64,000 nt of DNA from Nageia nagi (lineage: Eukaryota > Pinophyta), in NCBI GenBank assembly GCA_050084985.1, contig JBITNC010000001.1, positions 18,786,001 to 18,850,000 on the forward strand. Direction: 5' to 3'. Within the stretch, counting starts at the first letter, position 1, and every line of letters starts with the position of its first letter. Positions 33,097-45,175 of this stretch are shown one piece after another. Under the pieces are notes generated by a model that did no database searches, was not told the DNA's origin, and worked only from the letters and a program-made list of their open reading frames with translations. A program made the translations under genes and the position numbers.

Positions 33097-33145
33097 TTCG
33101 TTGTATCAACTTGGGTTCAAGAAGTTTGTTCAGGAAGGAGAAGAC

Positions 33146-33985
33146 ATGGAAAGCAATTCAAACACAATCTCAATTCTAGATTTTGATGGGAGTCACTATG
33201 AATATTGGAGTGTTCGGATGAAGACTCTCTTAGAGGGAAGAGGCTACTAGGATATTGTAGAAGTTGGCTACAATGATCCCACAGACTGAAATGCTTGCAT
33301 TGCAGATGTTAGGAAGGAGGTAAAAGAGAAAGAGAAGCAAAACTCAATGGCTCTCTCTTTGATCCAAGCAACTCTAGGCAAGAGCAAATTCCCAAGAATC
33401 TCAGCATGTATTTATGCCCAAGAAGCATGGGGAGCTTGAAGGTGAAAGAAGTGAAGCTCCAAACCATAAGAAGAGAGTTTGAAAATCTGAAACAAGAAGA
33501 CAATGAGTGCTGGAGATTATTGTGTGAGAGTGAAAACCATAGTCAATAAAATAGGCACTCTAGGAGAGAAAATTGAGAAAGAAGTGGTGATCAAGAAAGT
33601 CTTGAGGAATTTGACAAAAAAATATGATACTACTGCACTCATAATTGAAGAGACGAGACCTTTCAAACATGGAGATTGATAATTTAATTGACACTCTTAC
33701 ATCATATGAAGAGAGTTCTAAAAAGAGCAAAAATAGTAAATAACAATGATGAACAAGCATTTTCTATCAAAGAAAATAAAGGACAAGGTAGAGGCTCAAA
33801 AGCAAGAGGAAGAGGTGGAAGAAGAGGCAAAGAACAAAATTCTAAAAGTGAACAAACTTATTCTTCAAGGGGTAGACACTCCAGAAGAGAAAGAGGTAAA
33901 GATAAAAGAAATTTGCAATGCTATTATTGTAATAAATTTGATCATTTTGAGAGGGTGCAGATTGAAGTAAGCAAATGAAGGCAAA
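33146..33985 (+). pseudogene. copia gag
   Basis: Starts MESNSNTISILDFDGSHYEY, followed by W-SVRMKTLL, which is the usual beginning of copia gag proteins. An in-frame TAG follows within 40 codons. Later pieces include IVNKIGTLGEKIEKEVVIKK and a Gly/Arg/Lys-rich stretch before the zinc knuckle CYYCNKFDHF (about 33918-33950), in which the last Cys is not visible in the same frame. Gag forms the particle and binds genomic RNA; this copy is broken. Confidence 0.8.
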
Positions 33986-34039
33986 TATGCCCACTATGGA
34001 TAAGAAGAGCAAGGATATGGAGAGCAACATTTGTCCCTC

Positions 34040-34300
34040 TCAATTGCAAACCCCCAAAATCTTGAAAATAAGACTTGGCTCTTACATAATGGTTGCACAA
34101 ACCATACGACCGATGGACAATCCTTACTTTCTACATTTAATTACTCTTACACGTCAAGTGTGAAGTTAGGAGTTGAGAAGAGCTTGGAGATTGTTGGTAA
34201 AGGAGAAATGCAAGTGCCAACAAAGAAGGGAACCATGAAGGTAAATGATATTTACTATGCTCCAAATTTGAAGCAAATTTTGTTGAGTATTGGCTAAATG
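34040..34300 (+). pseudogene. copia aspartic protease
   Basis: The motif WLLHNGCTNHTT (about 34070-34105) corresponds to WLLDSGCTNHMT. The catalytic Asp is His and the following Ser is Asn. VNDIYYAPNLKQILLSIG near 34240-34295 is the usual C-terminal block (VLYVPxLxxNLLSVG). Confidence 0.8.
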
Positions 34301-35372
34301 CTTGAGAAGAATTATAAATTGGTGTTAGAAGATAGAATGTGCAAAATATATGATAAAAACCTTGGTGAAAGACATGTTACTACTATTCCAGTGACTGCAA
34401 ATAGACTCTTTCTAGAGAAGTTTCTTAAGAAGGATGGAGGTTTTATTTTTGTGGGAATTGAAGACAAAAATACACTTTGACACATGAGGCTTGGGCACTT
34501 GAATTCTCAAAGTTTGAAGACACTTCCATCAATGGTGAGAGAGCTATCACAAGTAGAAGATTGCAAAGAAGTATGTGAGGGATGTGTACTTGGAAAGCAA
34601 ACAAGGAGCAAGTTTCCAAAGGAAGAGGCATGGAGAGCCAAATATCCTCTACAACTGGTCCATACTGATATTTGTGGACTTATATAAACCCAAAGTTTTG
34701 GTAAATCCTCTTACTTTATTTTATAACTTTCATTGATGATTTCAGTAGAATGTGTTGGGCTTCATTAAAAGTAAAGATTAGGCATTGGACTGTTTTAAAG
34801 AATTCATAAATTTTGTTGAGAAGCAAAGTGACTATAATGTGAAGTGTTTGAGAAGCGATAGAGGAGGAGAGTATTGTAGTAATGAATTCTTTCAGTATTG
34901 TAAAGAAAATGGCATTAGGAGACATCTCACCTCTCCCTACACACCGCAACAAAACAATGTAGCGGAAAGGAAAAGTAGAACCTTGGTTGAGATGGTAAGA
35001 AGCATGATGCAAAGCAAGAAATTGTCGAATGCTTATTGGGCTGAACCAATAAGAACAACGATGCATATTTTGAACAACTCTCCTACAATAAGCTTGAATA
35101 AAATCACTCCCTATGAAGCTTAGTTTGAGAGAAAACCAAATTTGCAGCATTTGAAGGTTTTTGGTTGCATTGCATATGTTCGTTTGAATGATGTAAATAA
35201 GATGAAGTTGGATGCAAAATCAAAAGCATATGTGTTTATAGGATATTGTGAGCACTACAAAGCTTACAAATTCTATAATACCAAGACTCATAAGACCATT
35301 GTCTCAAGAGATGTCATTTTTGATGAAAGGGGAGAGTATGGTAATAGAAAATTGCAACAAAAATGTGTGTAG
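34300..35372 (+). pseudogene. copia integrase
   Basis: The pre-integrase region has MRLGHLNSQSLKTLPSMVRE and the zinc-binding CEGCVLGKQTRSKF. The core has VHTDICG (first Asp), LRSDRGGEYCSNEFF (second Asp) and PYTPQQNNVAERKSRTLVEM (catalytic Glu). All three acidic residues survive. HLKVFGCIAYV and IGYCEHYKAYKFYN form the C-terminal part. Stops occur after ICGLI and PYEA. A 680-base piece of the same sequence recurs at 53421-54103. Confidence 0.88.
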
Positions 35373-35870
35373 AAGAGAGTTTGGAGGAGAAAACATCATC
35401 AAATGTTCAACCCAACCATTTTTTGCCTCGTAAAAGTAAAGTTCAGCCATCAAGTGTGAGTGTTCCAAGCTCACCAAGCACCTCTAACTCCTCTACAACA
35501 CCAAAAAGTGTGAGTGCTCTAAGATCACCCAATGCAAGAATGATGAACCAAGGCAACAAAGGTAAGAGATGGTTGAAGGATCACCACCAAATCAAATTAT
35601 TGATTGTAACACCATGAGAAGAATCACAAGGAGCCAAACACAAGAAATGCAAAATCTAATCATAAGGTTAAAAAATATTCAGTTCTATGGAGATGAAGAT
35701 AGTGGAGAACCAAAAGGTGAAATGGTAAACTATGCACTTTTATCTTCTAGTTCAAATTCCAATTCTAATTCAACAAATACAATTGTTTTTGATCCATATT
35801 GTTATGAAGAAGCTTGTTCTAACTCTGTTTGGATATAACTATGAAAGAAGAGATTGATGCAATTGAAAGA
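35373..35870 (+). other. copia integrase-RT linker
   Basis: Ser/Pro/Asn-rich low-complexity coding remnant (SVSVPSSPSTSNSSTTPKS), followed by RRITRSQTQEMQNL, the usual spacer before the reverse transcriptase. Confidence 0.6.
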
Positions 35871-36790
35871 AATGATAATTGACAACTTTGTGAGTTGCCT
35901 AAATGAAAGAAAGTTGTTGGTTCCAAGTGGGTGTACAAGACAAAATGCAAGAGTGATGATAGCATTGAAAGACACAAAGCAAATTTAGTTGCATAAGGAT
36001 TCATACAATAGTGTGGTGTTGATTTTGGGGAGACATTTGCACCTGTAGCAAGGCAAGAAACAATAAGCTTAGTGCTCTATTTGGCTGCAAGCAAGAATTG
36101 GGAGGTTCATCACATGGATGTAAAGAGTGCCTTTCTTAATGGGTACATTTATGAAGAAGTGTATGTAGCTCAACCTCAAGGCTTTGAGGTACAAGGAAAA
36201 GAAAACCAAGTATACAAGCTCAAGAAGGCATTGTATGGGTTGAAGCAAGCTCTAAGAGCTTGGTACATGAGAATATATGGATACTTCAAGGGTGTGGGCT
36301 TCCAAAGAAGTGTTAGTGAGCTTACTTTTTATTCCAAAAAAATATGGATACTTCAAGAGTGTGGGCTTCCAAAGAAGTGTAAGTGAGCCTACTTTGTATT
36401 TCAAAAAATATGGATATGATATTTTAGTTGTTTGTTTGTATGTAGATGATTTGATCTTCATGAGCAAAAATAACAAGATGAATGAAGCATTCAAAACTCA
36501 AATGATGGCTAAGTTTGAAATGAAAGACCTTGGTTTGATGAGCTACTTCTTTGGATTGGAGGTGTATCAAACAAATGAAGAGATATTTGTGTGCCAATCA
36601 AAATATGCACATGACATGTTGAAGAAATTTGGAATGGACAATTGCATTCATGTTCCAACTCCCATAACCCATGGAGAACACCTTTGCAAAGAAGATGGAG
36701 CACCCAAGGTAAACAAGGAGTATAGAAGTATTGTTGGAAGTCTCATGTTTCTAACAAATACAAGACCATATTGCAATTCAATGTTTCAAT
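35871..36790 (+). pseudogene. copia reverse transcriptase
   Basis: Contains KHKA-like ERHKANLVA, GVDFGETFAPVARQETI, HHMDVKSAFLNGYIYEEVYV (first catalytic Asp), YKLKKALYGLKQALRAWY and CLYVDDLIFMSKN (YVDD), then DLGLMSYFFGLEV. The catalytic Asp residues are intact, but stops lie before GFIQ, and a 67-bp duplication at 36277-36410 shifts the frame between LRAWY and YVDD. Confidence 0.88.
36277..36410 (+). repeat. 67-bp tandem duplication in copia RT
   Basis: ATGGATACTTCAAGGGTGTG through the next A-rich run (36277-36343) is repeated at 36344-36410 with about six differences. A 67-base unit is not a multiple of three and puts the two protein halves out of frame. Confidence 0.9.
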
Positions 36791-37345
36791 AGTTGCAAGA
36801 TACATGAGTGATTCATCCATTATCCATCTAAATGAAACAAAGAGAATCCTTAGATATGTGAAGGGAACATATAATTTTGGAATACATTACTCATGCAATT
36901 CCAAGTTCAAGCTCACAGGTTTCAATGATAGTGATTGGGGCAATGATTTAGATGATAGAAAGAGCACAAGTGGAAATTGCTTCTCGCTTGGATCATGTTT
37001 GGTGTCATGGAAATCTAGAAAATAATCCATTATAGCTCTTTCAAGTATTGAAGTTGAGTATGTTGCAGTGACAAATGCATCAATATAAGCATTATGGTTG
37101 AGAAAGGTGTTGAAGGAAATTGGAGAGAAGTAAAAGGGAACAAATTTAATCTTTTGTGACAACTAAAGTGCCATTAAGTTGGCATAAAACCTTGTCCATC
37201 ATTCCAAAACCAAGCACTTTGAGTTGAAGACTTATTTCATCAAGTATTCGATGGATAAAGGGATAGTTACATTGAGGTATTGTTCAACCCAAGACCAATT
37301 AGCACATATCTTTACCAAAGCGATGGGAAAACCTCAATTTTTTGC
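36791..37345 (+). pseudogene. copia RNase H
   Basis: Shows ETKRILRYVKGTYNFGIHYS, GFNDSDWGNDLDDRKSTSGN (catalytic Asp segment), SWKSRK then ALSSIEVEYVAVTNAS (Glu), and KTKHFELKTYFIK. At least three in-frame stops. Confidence 0.85.
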
Positions 37346-37381
37346 TGTTAAGAGACCTGATTGTTCACCCTCTTACCAACA

Positions 37382-37390
37382 AGGGGGAGT
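37382..37390 (+). other. copia polypurine tract
   Basis: AGGGGGAGT lies immediately before the 3' LTR (TGAAGAC at 37392). Confidence 0.75.
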
Positions 37391-37391
37391 A

Positions 37392-37851
37392 TGAAGACTA
37401 TCAAAGCAAAATCATAAGCCTACTAAAAACTCCTAATTATGAACTTAATGTTTTAGCTTTCACATCTTTAACTAAGAACTGATGCAATGCAAACTGTCAG
37501 AAAATTGACCAACGAACTCCAGAACCAACCTATCGGTTAGCAAACCAGCTTGTCGACTAGTTATGTCTTTATGTTTTTTGTTAAAAGCCTTGTCTCTTCA
37601 TTTTTTTCTTTTGTGAGTTGAATATGAAGTGAATAGTCAGGTCACTCTCAACCTAATCAATGTATATATTTCTTTTTCAAAGATATTTGTACTATTAGAG
37701 TGTATTTCAATAATATTATACAAGTTTGTTGGGTGTTTTAAGAAACTATGAGACTCCATTTTTGAATGCATTCTTACCTTGAGTTGCAAAAATGAGTTTG
37801 CCATTGAATTTTTTGTGCAATTCATTTATTTATTTTTATTAAATCACTTCA
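37392..37851 (+). repeat. 3' LTR of the copia element
   Basis: Begins TGAAGACTATCAAAG and ends CACTTCA. Flanked by ATATC (37852-37856), compared with ATATT before the 5' LTR. Confidence 0.88.
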
Positions 37852-37856
37852 ATATC

Positions 37857-38770
37857 TCTATAGAATCCATTGAATGACTTCCTAAATTTGAAGGAAAGAA
37901 ATAGTTTTAGTAGTACATAGACTCTCCAAGTACACATTTATATAAATTAGAAATTTATTTTATAATAAAAATATCATTAATCCAAAACTTGAACATCCAT
38001 CCTATCCATATAAGTTATCAATCTAAAAAAGAAGCATGTGATTGTAAAATTAAGAACTAATTCACATGAATTACATAGCAAAATTGGTAGATGAACAATA
38101 CCTAAAACACCTTGTGATAAGAGAACTTGTAAGTTTAGTAACTTAAGTGCCATAGAGGATGAAACCCAATTTTGTTTTTTTATCCACTTTACAAAGAGAT
38201 TAGACAAACGTATAAAAATATTTGTAATTATAGCTTGATCCATGAATTTTTAAATCAAGATAACCAAAAGAAGCTCGATAATTTTATTATACAACTTAAT
38301 TATGTTAGAAACAAGCATTCAAACACACGATTTATATTTATTTCTAGAAAAAAATTTGATAGGTCCTACAAATCATTGGATTTAAAATGATATTAAGAGC
38401 ACAATCAATTTCCTTCTTCCCCTTACTATTTCCCTATCTCAAGGTCAAACAAGCTTAAATCATTTTATATAGTAGGGTGAGAATAATAAAATTCCTTTCC
38501 ACTTCTTGAGTTTGAAAGGGGGGTTAAAAGACTTATATTATCTAATATGGTGGAAAAAGTTTTTTAGATCAAAATTTCAGGCTACATGACATGCTTAAAT
38601 TCATTATGTGTGATAGAGATCTTGCATTCAGGAGTAATTTTTATAAAGAGCTATTAGTTATCAATGAACTTATTTAGTATTAAGAAAATTGAAATAAGTA
38701 ACCTATTAATTTGAATTACTATTAACATTCTATATACACAATTGAGGCTAAAGCTATAAGTAAAAATAAA
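37857..38770. other. AT-rich gap
   Basis: No gene recognised. A 45-base segment near 38360 (AGGTCCTACAAATCATTGGA) resembles one near 43457, which suggests a shared repeat. Confidence 0.4.
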
Positions 38771-38774
38771 AAAT

Positions 38775-38945
38775 TTAGAATCAGATGAAGTTCAAGATCA
38801 TGATGGAACTAGAAGTACTAAAGAAATGAGAAAGGAACCTAGACAATATTTGGTTTGTAAAGTGCTCATAAAATGGAAGGACTTTTCAAAACAATACACA
38901 ACTTGGGAACTAGTGAAGATATTGCAAAAGTTCATACATTGAAAA
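38775..38945 (+). pseudogene. Orphan chromodomain from a Ty3/gypsy chromovirus
   Basis: Translation gives EPRQYLVCKVLIKWKDFSKQ followed by YTTWELVKIL, matching the chromodomain core (Y-LVKWKG-xxxxxTWE) at the integrase C-terminus of chromoviruses such as Tekay/CRM types. An AGAGGAGGGCATGG purine tract follows at about 38960, as at the end of such elements. The rest of the integrase is not readable upstream. Confidence 0.6.
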
Positions 38946-39396
38946 TACACAATTCTAAAAGAGGAGGGCATGGAATAGCCTTTGTCTAATATATTATGAA
39001 TTGCATATTTGATTGCCTTAGGCCATTAAGATAGGAATGATACTAATAACATTGGCCCTTGAGCTTAGGGATTAATACTTTTGCTATTTGAATATATAAA
39101 TAAATGGTATTGGAATTGGTTTGGATTATTATTATCAATGATTATTAATTTATCGATTTCAATGAGATTCAAAAATTAACCCTCTTGATGAAATCTAGAT
39201 AATTAAGAATATAATATTGGAAGCCAAGTATTAAAACATAGTTTTCATGGTTACCTAGGGTTTTCATATCCCTTCATCACATTCCTATGTTAGATAATAC
39301 TTTTCCTTGGGATTTTTGTGAAAAATTTCTTTGGTCTATATTTACGATAACACTTATCATCAACTCTACATAAGTTGAATTTTCTTTCCTTTTACT

Positions 39397-40800
39397 ATGG
39401 TTCCAGCTCACTTGGGAGCTTCATCATACGCTAAAGCTATTATTAGTGCAAGCCATAGTTCTAAAGAAGCTCCCAAGGAATTATATTCTAAAAGTATACT
39501 ATGATGTAATTCTCCTACCTTAAATGTTATAGTTCCTTTGAATGACTTTAATAATGCAAATGGCTCGAAGGTCACACCCTCATTAGGAACTTCCTTAGTC
39601 GGATATTGAATGATATTTTTATTCAAAATTGGATATAGATGGCTTGGCATCCTCATGATATTAAGGTTGAGGGTATCCCAAACCTTATAAGGGATTCTTT
39701 CATTTTTTTTATACGATCTCCATCATGTAGAGATAATTCTTAATAAAAGATCCCAGTATGTCAAAATCACCATGTTAATATTTCAATATAAAGCTAAAAC
39801 TTTACAATTTCAAATAATGTTTCTTTGCATACACTTGTGTTGGTTGAGTTCCTTAGTCTCCCTCCGCCTTTATGGTTATTTCTTAGTAACATGGTTGAGC
39901 TAATAGGCAAGCTCATTTTATTAGAATAACAAATATTATATATTATTCGACCCCATGGATGCTTATATGCTTAAGTTGACCTCTCTAAATATCTAAAAGA
40001 GTTTATAAACTTGGAAGTTGAGGAAACTCATATCCATCAAAGCATTATACATTTTAACCTCCCAAAAACATATTATCAATGCTAATATACAACCCATAAA
40101 ATTAATGATTGAGTTATTATAGAGGATTATTTGAAGACCAAGTCTCCTTTGATATCATTTTCACCCTCTATTATACCTTCATAAATAAATAATAAGAGTT
40201 AAGATAAATGGATGGTTATATCTAAACATAAAGATAAATATACAAAAACTCATAATATATTTTGTCTCCTAAAATGACTTTGACTCATCCAATCTCCATC
40301 ATTCTTTTAACACATCCAATTGTTCTTACCCTCCCAACCCATATCTCTACTCAAGTCCTTCTACCTCCTACTTATGTCCCTCCTTACTAATTCTTCTCCT
40401 CCTGAGAATACCAAAGTTTCCCCATTGGTTCATTTTTGCACCCAAGAATACTTAGATGAATCCTCATAATCTTAAAGCACATTGACCTTTTGGTGCCTGT
40501 GTACTCTATCTTAAGGTAAAGGGAATGCCCCTCTAGAGAAGAATCACCAAATGTACTTCCTTATTAAAAATCATGAAGACTTTTTTTCAAACACATTCCA
40601 TTCTATCATAGATTTGGAAGACTCAAATATCATTGATGAAGATATGCTCCTTCAAAGTCTCCCATGGTATTCCTACCATGGGATTTTAGAGGTTAAAGGA
40701 GTTAGTAAGAAAGTATATGGTATGAAGCAAGTTATATAACATAACTCAATGTTATGGAAATATAGATTATTTCTATCTATAAGAAGTGAAAGTCATTGAA
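39397..40800 (+). pseudogene. Decayed LINE ORF1 (plus strand)
   Basis: Starts MVPAHLGASSYAKAIISASH. Later fragments include VDLSKYLKEFINLEVEETHI and NLPKTYYQC (about 39975-40080), which match the DUF4283/zf-CCHC_4 pattern (VDLSKPLPxxIxLEV...NLPxxCxxC). A Pro/Ser-rich spacer follows, then a QMYFLIKNHEDFFSN segment. Stops are frequent. Together with the endonuclease piece downstream this is the 5' half of an L1-type element. Confidence 0.5.
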
Positions 40801-41164
40801 TTTATTATGTAGAATATTTGTAACTTTATTTGTATTGATAGCCACTTTTATACGACTAATCACTCTCTTCAGAAATGAGCCATTTTATAACTTAGGGAGA
40901 ATATCCATATAATCAAGCTATATATATCCATATGAAAAGAAATGGGCAATAGTTTCATATGATCAATATCTACATCTTTAATAATACCCATTATAGAAGT
41001 GATATCTAGAAATCACTTATCTTTCTGTAACCCATGTAATGTGGGTCTTATACAATGACCTCAATATGATTGAGAGAAATTATGATAATGTCATGCATAT
41101 TTTGATGTGCCAAAATATAGTGGAATTTATATCCTCATACTCATGAAGAATAGACTAGATCTAT

Positions 41165-41440
41165 CAAATTCTAGTGCATTTTTTTTGTTTGGTGACTTTC
41201 CCAACCATCTTTGATTTAATTGGTCCAACCTTTAAGCTACACATTATAAGGTTCTAAAATATTTGGATTGGGTATTTATTTTTTATCAATATTCCTTTGA
41301 TTTCATCAATCTCTCCAAATCTACACCCTTCATGGAAGTAATTTCTTATACCATTTTATCTAATCATTCTACCATCATTTTCATCATTAATAATCAAGCC
41401 TTGCCACATTGTTATTTCAAGTCATAATTCTTCCTTTAAA
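41165..41440 (+). pseudogene. Decayed LINE endonuclease C-terminal part (plus strand)
   Basis: The reading FNWSNLxATHYKVLKYLDWV is followed by FINYQYSFDF-like sequence and ILSNHSTIIFIINN. It matches FTWSN...LDRVFIS...SDHSPIxF, the C-terminal landmarks of the L1 endonuclease; Asp of SDH is Asn. It follows the ORF1 relic in the correct order. Confidence 0.55.
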
Positions 41441-41449
41441 CCTTTGTCT

Positions 41450-43982
41450 TGCATCAACTTGTGATGGTTGGTCATATTTGTAAGTATATAATCTAGTCCC
41501 TTAGTTTGCTAGAGACTATGGATGGATTGAATAGAAGAATGAATCCATTCACCACATGATTCCTATTTTATACAAGCCTAGCTAGAAACTAGTTGAATTA
41601 CATTAATCTAGAAAATTGGATTTCTCCATAATCGGGTGGGATATTAATATCACCAACCCATCTCTATTCTTTCAACCTACTTTAATATCATATTGGAGCA
41701 TAATAAAATTCATATTCTATTACTACAATAAATAGGTGAATACACACTTAGAATAGGATAATAACTCAACTAAATTATTATAACAAATATAATAAGTAAA
41801 AAACCTACACATATTACACAAAAAATATTATTGAGATACTACTCAACTTATTACAATAATAAATATAACAATAATACATATAACAAAAAGCCAAAGATAT
41901 TTTGAACTTCAACAATCCAAATAACTAATCTAACTTAGCTTAATAACATTTCAATATTTCAAAAACAAGAACCACATTATAATACCATAAAAAAAATCCA
42001 AGATATTTAATAAATTGAAACCAATGGAAGAAGAAATATATTGTAATATACAAATTCTAAAAAACAAATTGAAGGTAAATCCTACCTATAAAAGTTGGAT
42101 TTATTAACTGGGTAATTTTCGTAATGGAGGTTTAAGTTCAAAACCCAACTTCCATCCCATGGTTTAGTGGTTCTACCTACATCTAGAAGAAGACTGACTA
42201 AATATTAGATATAAAAAAAACAAAAGTTTACATCTCCCATGGCCAACGTTTGAGCTTATCAATTCACTCTTGCATTTTAGTGAGGATTATTTGTATTCTT
42301 TCTAGGGATTTAACCACCATGAATTGCATCTTTAATCCTAAAGTTATAACTTCTTCCACCATAAATTTGTCTCATTTTAGTAGTTCTAGAGTGTGTCATT
42401 TATAAATACATTTAGATTTTGACCCGAACTTGAATATGTTTGACTCCTTCACCAGGATTTGGATATATCAAGGGACTTATCCTTTGTGAAGTACATCCTT
42501 CTTGCACTCAAAAATATCCATAATATCACTTCCATAGCTCTTGAGTATCCTCCAATTTTTTGTTTTCTTTATAAACCATCTTCCTAGACTTCGTCCAAAT
42601 GGAATTTTCTAATTTTTGGTCTTGATATGGCTCAAATATGCTTGGCTTATCCCTTGTTTGCTATTAGATTACTTTCTTTCACTACAAGGTTGAGGCTAGA
42701 GAATCATAAGAACATGTGTTTAAAGGAGTTACACAAAGGGGAGGAGGATAGGTATAGGAGTTTGGGGTAGTGGATTTGCTGCTTCTTAGCTAGTAGCAGA
42801 TTACCACTATAAGATTTATTATTTCTTGGATGATAGTGGATTCTCTCTATGAGATTCACTACTACTTGGATAACATCACATACTTGCTACATGATTCATT
42901 ATTGCTAGGTTGATAATGAATTCCTATTGCAAGATTCACTACTTTCGGTTCAACAATGAATTATTTCTATGGGATTGACTACTATCGAGATGATAACAAA
43001 TACTCCTTATTTGATAATTTTTTTAATATGTTTATTAAATTTAATTATTTTTCCTAATATTTTGTGACACACTAATAAATATAAAGTACACATTTATGTC
43101 CTTTAAACATATTGGTTTGTAAGACCTATCAAGAGTTTTTAAACATCACCAATGCAGGAGGTGGGAGTAGTATTTGATATGTTCAATGTGGGTGCCATAA
43201 CATCTCAATTATACCTCAAATCCCCTAACAAGAGGTGATAAGTTATTACTTGGAGGTTTCAAAAAACATCATCATATTACGTTTGATCTGGATCTAGAGT
43301 TTTATTTTAATGATTTATTTTCATTGAGTGGGTGTGAGTTATTATGATCAATTATCCTTAGGAGTATTCTTATTTTTATTACTACACTATTCAATTTTTT
43401 ATTTATATGAGAAATAATCATGCAATTACTTGATTGATATATATTTACTTATAGGTCCTTCAAACTAATGGATTTTAAAGGACGTTAAAAGAATCCTATC
43501 TATCTATCATATCTATTAACACTCTAATATTTCTATATATAATAAACATAATCATAATAAGAAAATAAACATAATTAAATTATGTCTACATGTTTTCAAG
43601 GTAGAATAGACTAACTTGTGTAAACTATGTTAGATCATAACACCATTTAAGATCTAACAAACATAAAAATGAATGTGTGGACCTGATTGATAGCAATCCT
43701 CAAATGATATGATCATGAGTAGAATAGGATTGGAGTAGACATGCAATAAATAAAATTTGGATATTCAATTTCCCACATCTATGTTAATTGTCTCTCAAAT
43801 TTGTTTCTCCAGTTACCTTAGAATATAATCATCAACGCATTTGATGTAGAATGCAAGATCACCAAAGATGTCATTCTAGTAATATTAAGGAATCCTTATA
43901 AAATGAAAAACATTAAATAATTTAAGAGTGTAATAGATCCAAGTTTGATAGATGATGGTGCTAAGAAGCATCAAGGAAGATA
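41450..43982. other. AT-rich stretch without recognisable genes
   Basis: Diverged repeats only. Around 42840-43010 there are four loosely repeated copies of an ATTC(A/C)CTAC.GGATGATA-like unit of about 55-60 bases. Probably old transposon debris within the split LINE. Confidence 0.4.
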
Positions 43983-44288
43983 TGTTTTATTATTCTAGTT
44001 GATCTATCAAGATTATATCTGATAAGGAATGCTATGCCTTGCTCCTCCTTTTATACCTTGCAAAATAAAAGAGTATTAGTTGGCATTCCACTAATAATAA
44101 GATAATATTGATAATATCAAGTTAATTCTATATATAATTATGATTAAGAGATATTACCCATGATTAATACATGATTAGTGAGTGATTATCATATTAGTCT
44201 TGATATTTGCATAATTTAAATAATATTTCATTTATATACCATAAATATGATTTCATAATAAATAGAAAATTATTTTTAAGTGTCTACA
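43983..44288 (-). repeat. 3' LTR of the Tat element
   Basis: Read on the minus strand it begins TGTAGACACTTAAAAATAAT. It aligns with 57125-57435 through words such as TATCTGATAAGGAATGC, TTATACCTTG and ATTGATAATATCAAG, with many differences. The outer boundary is approximate. Confidence 0.75.
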
Positions 44289-44289
44289 A

Positions 44290-44303
44290 ATTTCCCCTCT
44301 TTG
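44290..44303 (-). other. Polypurine tract of the Tat element
   Basis: On the minus strand AAAGAGGGGAAATT directly precedes the 3' LTR. Confidence 0.7.
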
Positions 44304-44849
44304 GATATGTAATGGTGGGAACTAAAATTACATAATCCAAAGAAGAATTAAAATGAAAGAAAATATATGTTTGAATTTGAAATGTACTTCCTTGAATGAA
44401 GGAAGGATGTAGTATGGATGCTTCTATTTGTATGCCTTTTCCATTTCCCTTTTATGACTTAGTTTCCCTATGATTCCACCATAAATGGGAACCAAGAAAA
44501 AAACTTTCATCTTCTAGCTTTAAGAATTAATGAGATAAAACTCCACCATCCAAGATTGATGAAGATGGTTTTGAAAAGGCATGAAAGAAATGATTGCAAA
44601 TATAGATTAAATTTTATATAATATAACATGTTATAAGAAAAGATGAAATCAATATAAAAAATATAACACTTTTAATCAAAGTATAGAGAATGAAGTTATC
44701 TAACCAAGAAAGATCAAGAATAACTTATTCTCATAGTGGAAATTTTAGTGCCTTGAAAGAACCAAAACCATATTTCTAATAAGGGAGATCAATGACTTTG
44801 TCCAAATATAATTGATGTCATCATGGGTTAACATGATGGTGTATCATTT

Positions 44850-45175
44850 GTGATGTACCAAAATATCCAAAAGGAAGTCTATTGTATCATCATGAACTTT
44901 GAATCTTTTGTGATGCACTTAAAGAATAAAAAGGGATTATACTTCTATTATTATGGTATTTCCATGACCTATGAGTATTTTATGATAAACCAAAAGAATC
45001 AAAATGGAGTCTACTATTATTTTCATGATATTTCCATGACCTATGAGTCTTTTGTGATATACCAAAAGAATAAAAAGGGAATATACTATTATTTACATGT
45101 AATCTCCATGGATGTGAGTCTTTTGAGATACCCCTATGGAATCAAAAAGGGACTTTACTACTGATGGATATTTTA
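44850..45175 (-). repeat. Tandem repeats in the 3' region of the Tat element
   Basis: Four units of about 75 bases share AAAAGGGA-TATACTATTAT, TTTCCATGACCTATGAGTCT and TTTGTGATATACCAAAAGAAT. Because 104 codons stay open by chance on the plus strand, this region can look coding, but it is repeat. A second, weaker repeat with CTGAAT(A/T)TGATTCTCACTTTC words lies at 45980-46130. Confidence 0.8.

Larger units (their letters stand above)
32642..37851 (+). mobile_element. Old, nearly full-length Ty1/copia retrotransposon
   Basis: The element is 5.2 kb with two related but well-diverged LTRs (441 and 460 bases), a tRNA-Met-like primer site, gag, protease, integrase, reverse transcriptase and RNase H in copia order, and a purine tract. 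Flanking pentamers ATATT and ATATC are a probable decayed target duplication. Stops, frameshifts, a changed protease active site and a 67-bp duplication in RT make it inactive. The LTRs differ at many positions and by indels, so the insertion is old. Confidence 0.9.

Noticed and set aside
39408-39656. Minus-strand 82-codon open frame
   Set aside because: The plus strand encodes a recognisable LINE ORF1 start here, so this is the shadow frame.
42120-42175. tRNA-like words (TGGTTTAGTGGTTC, and GGGTTTTGAACTTAAACC on the other strand)
   Set aside because: The two boxes are on opposite strands or in the wrong order, and no tRNA fold is supported.
44850-45164. 104-codon open frame with repeated Tyr-rich segments
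   Set aside because: It is the plus-strand reading of the 75-bp non-coding tandem repeats of the minus-strand gypsy element.
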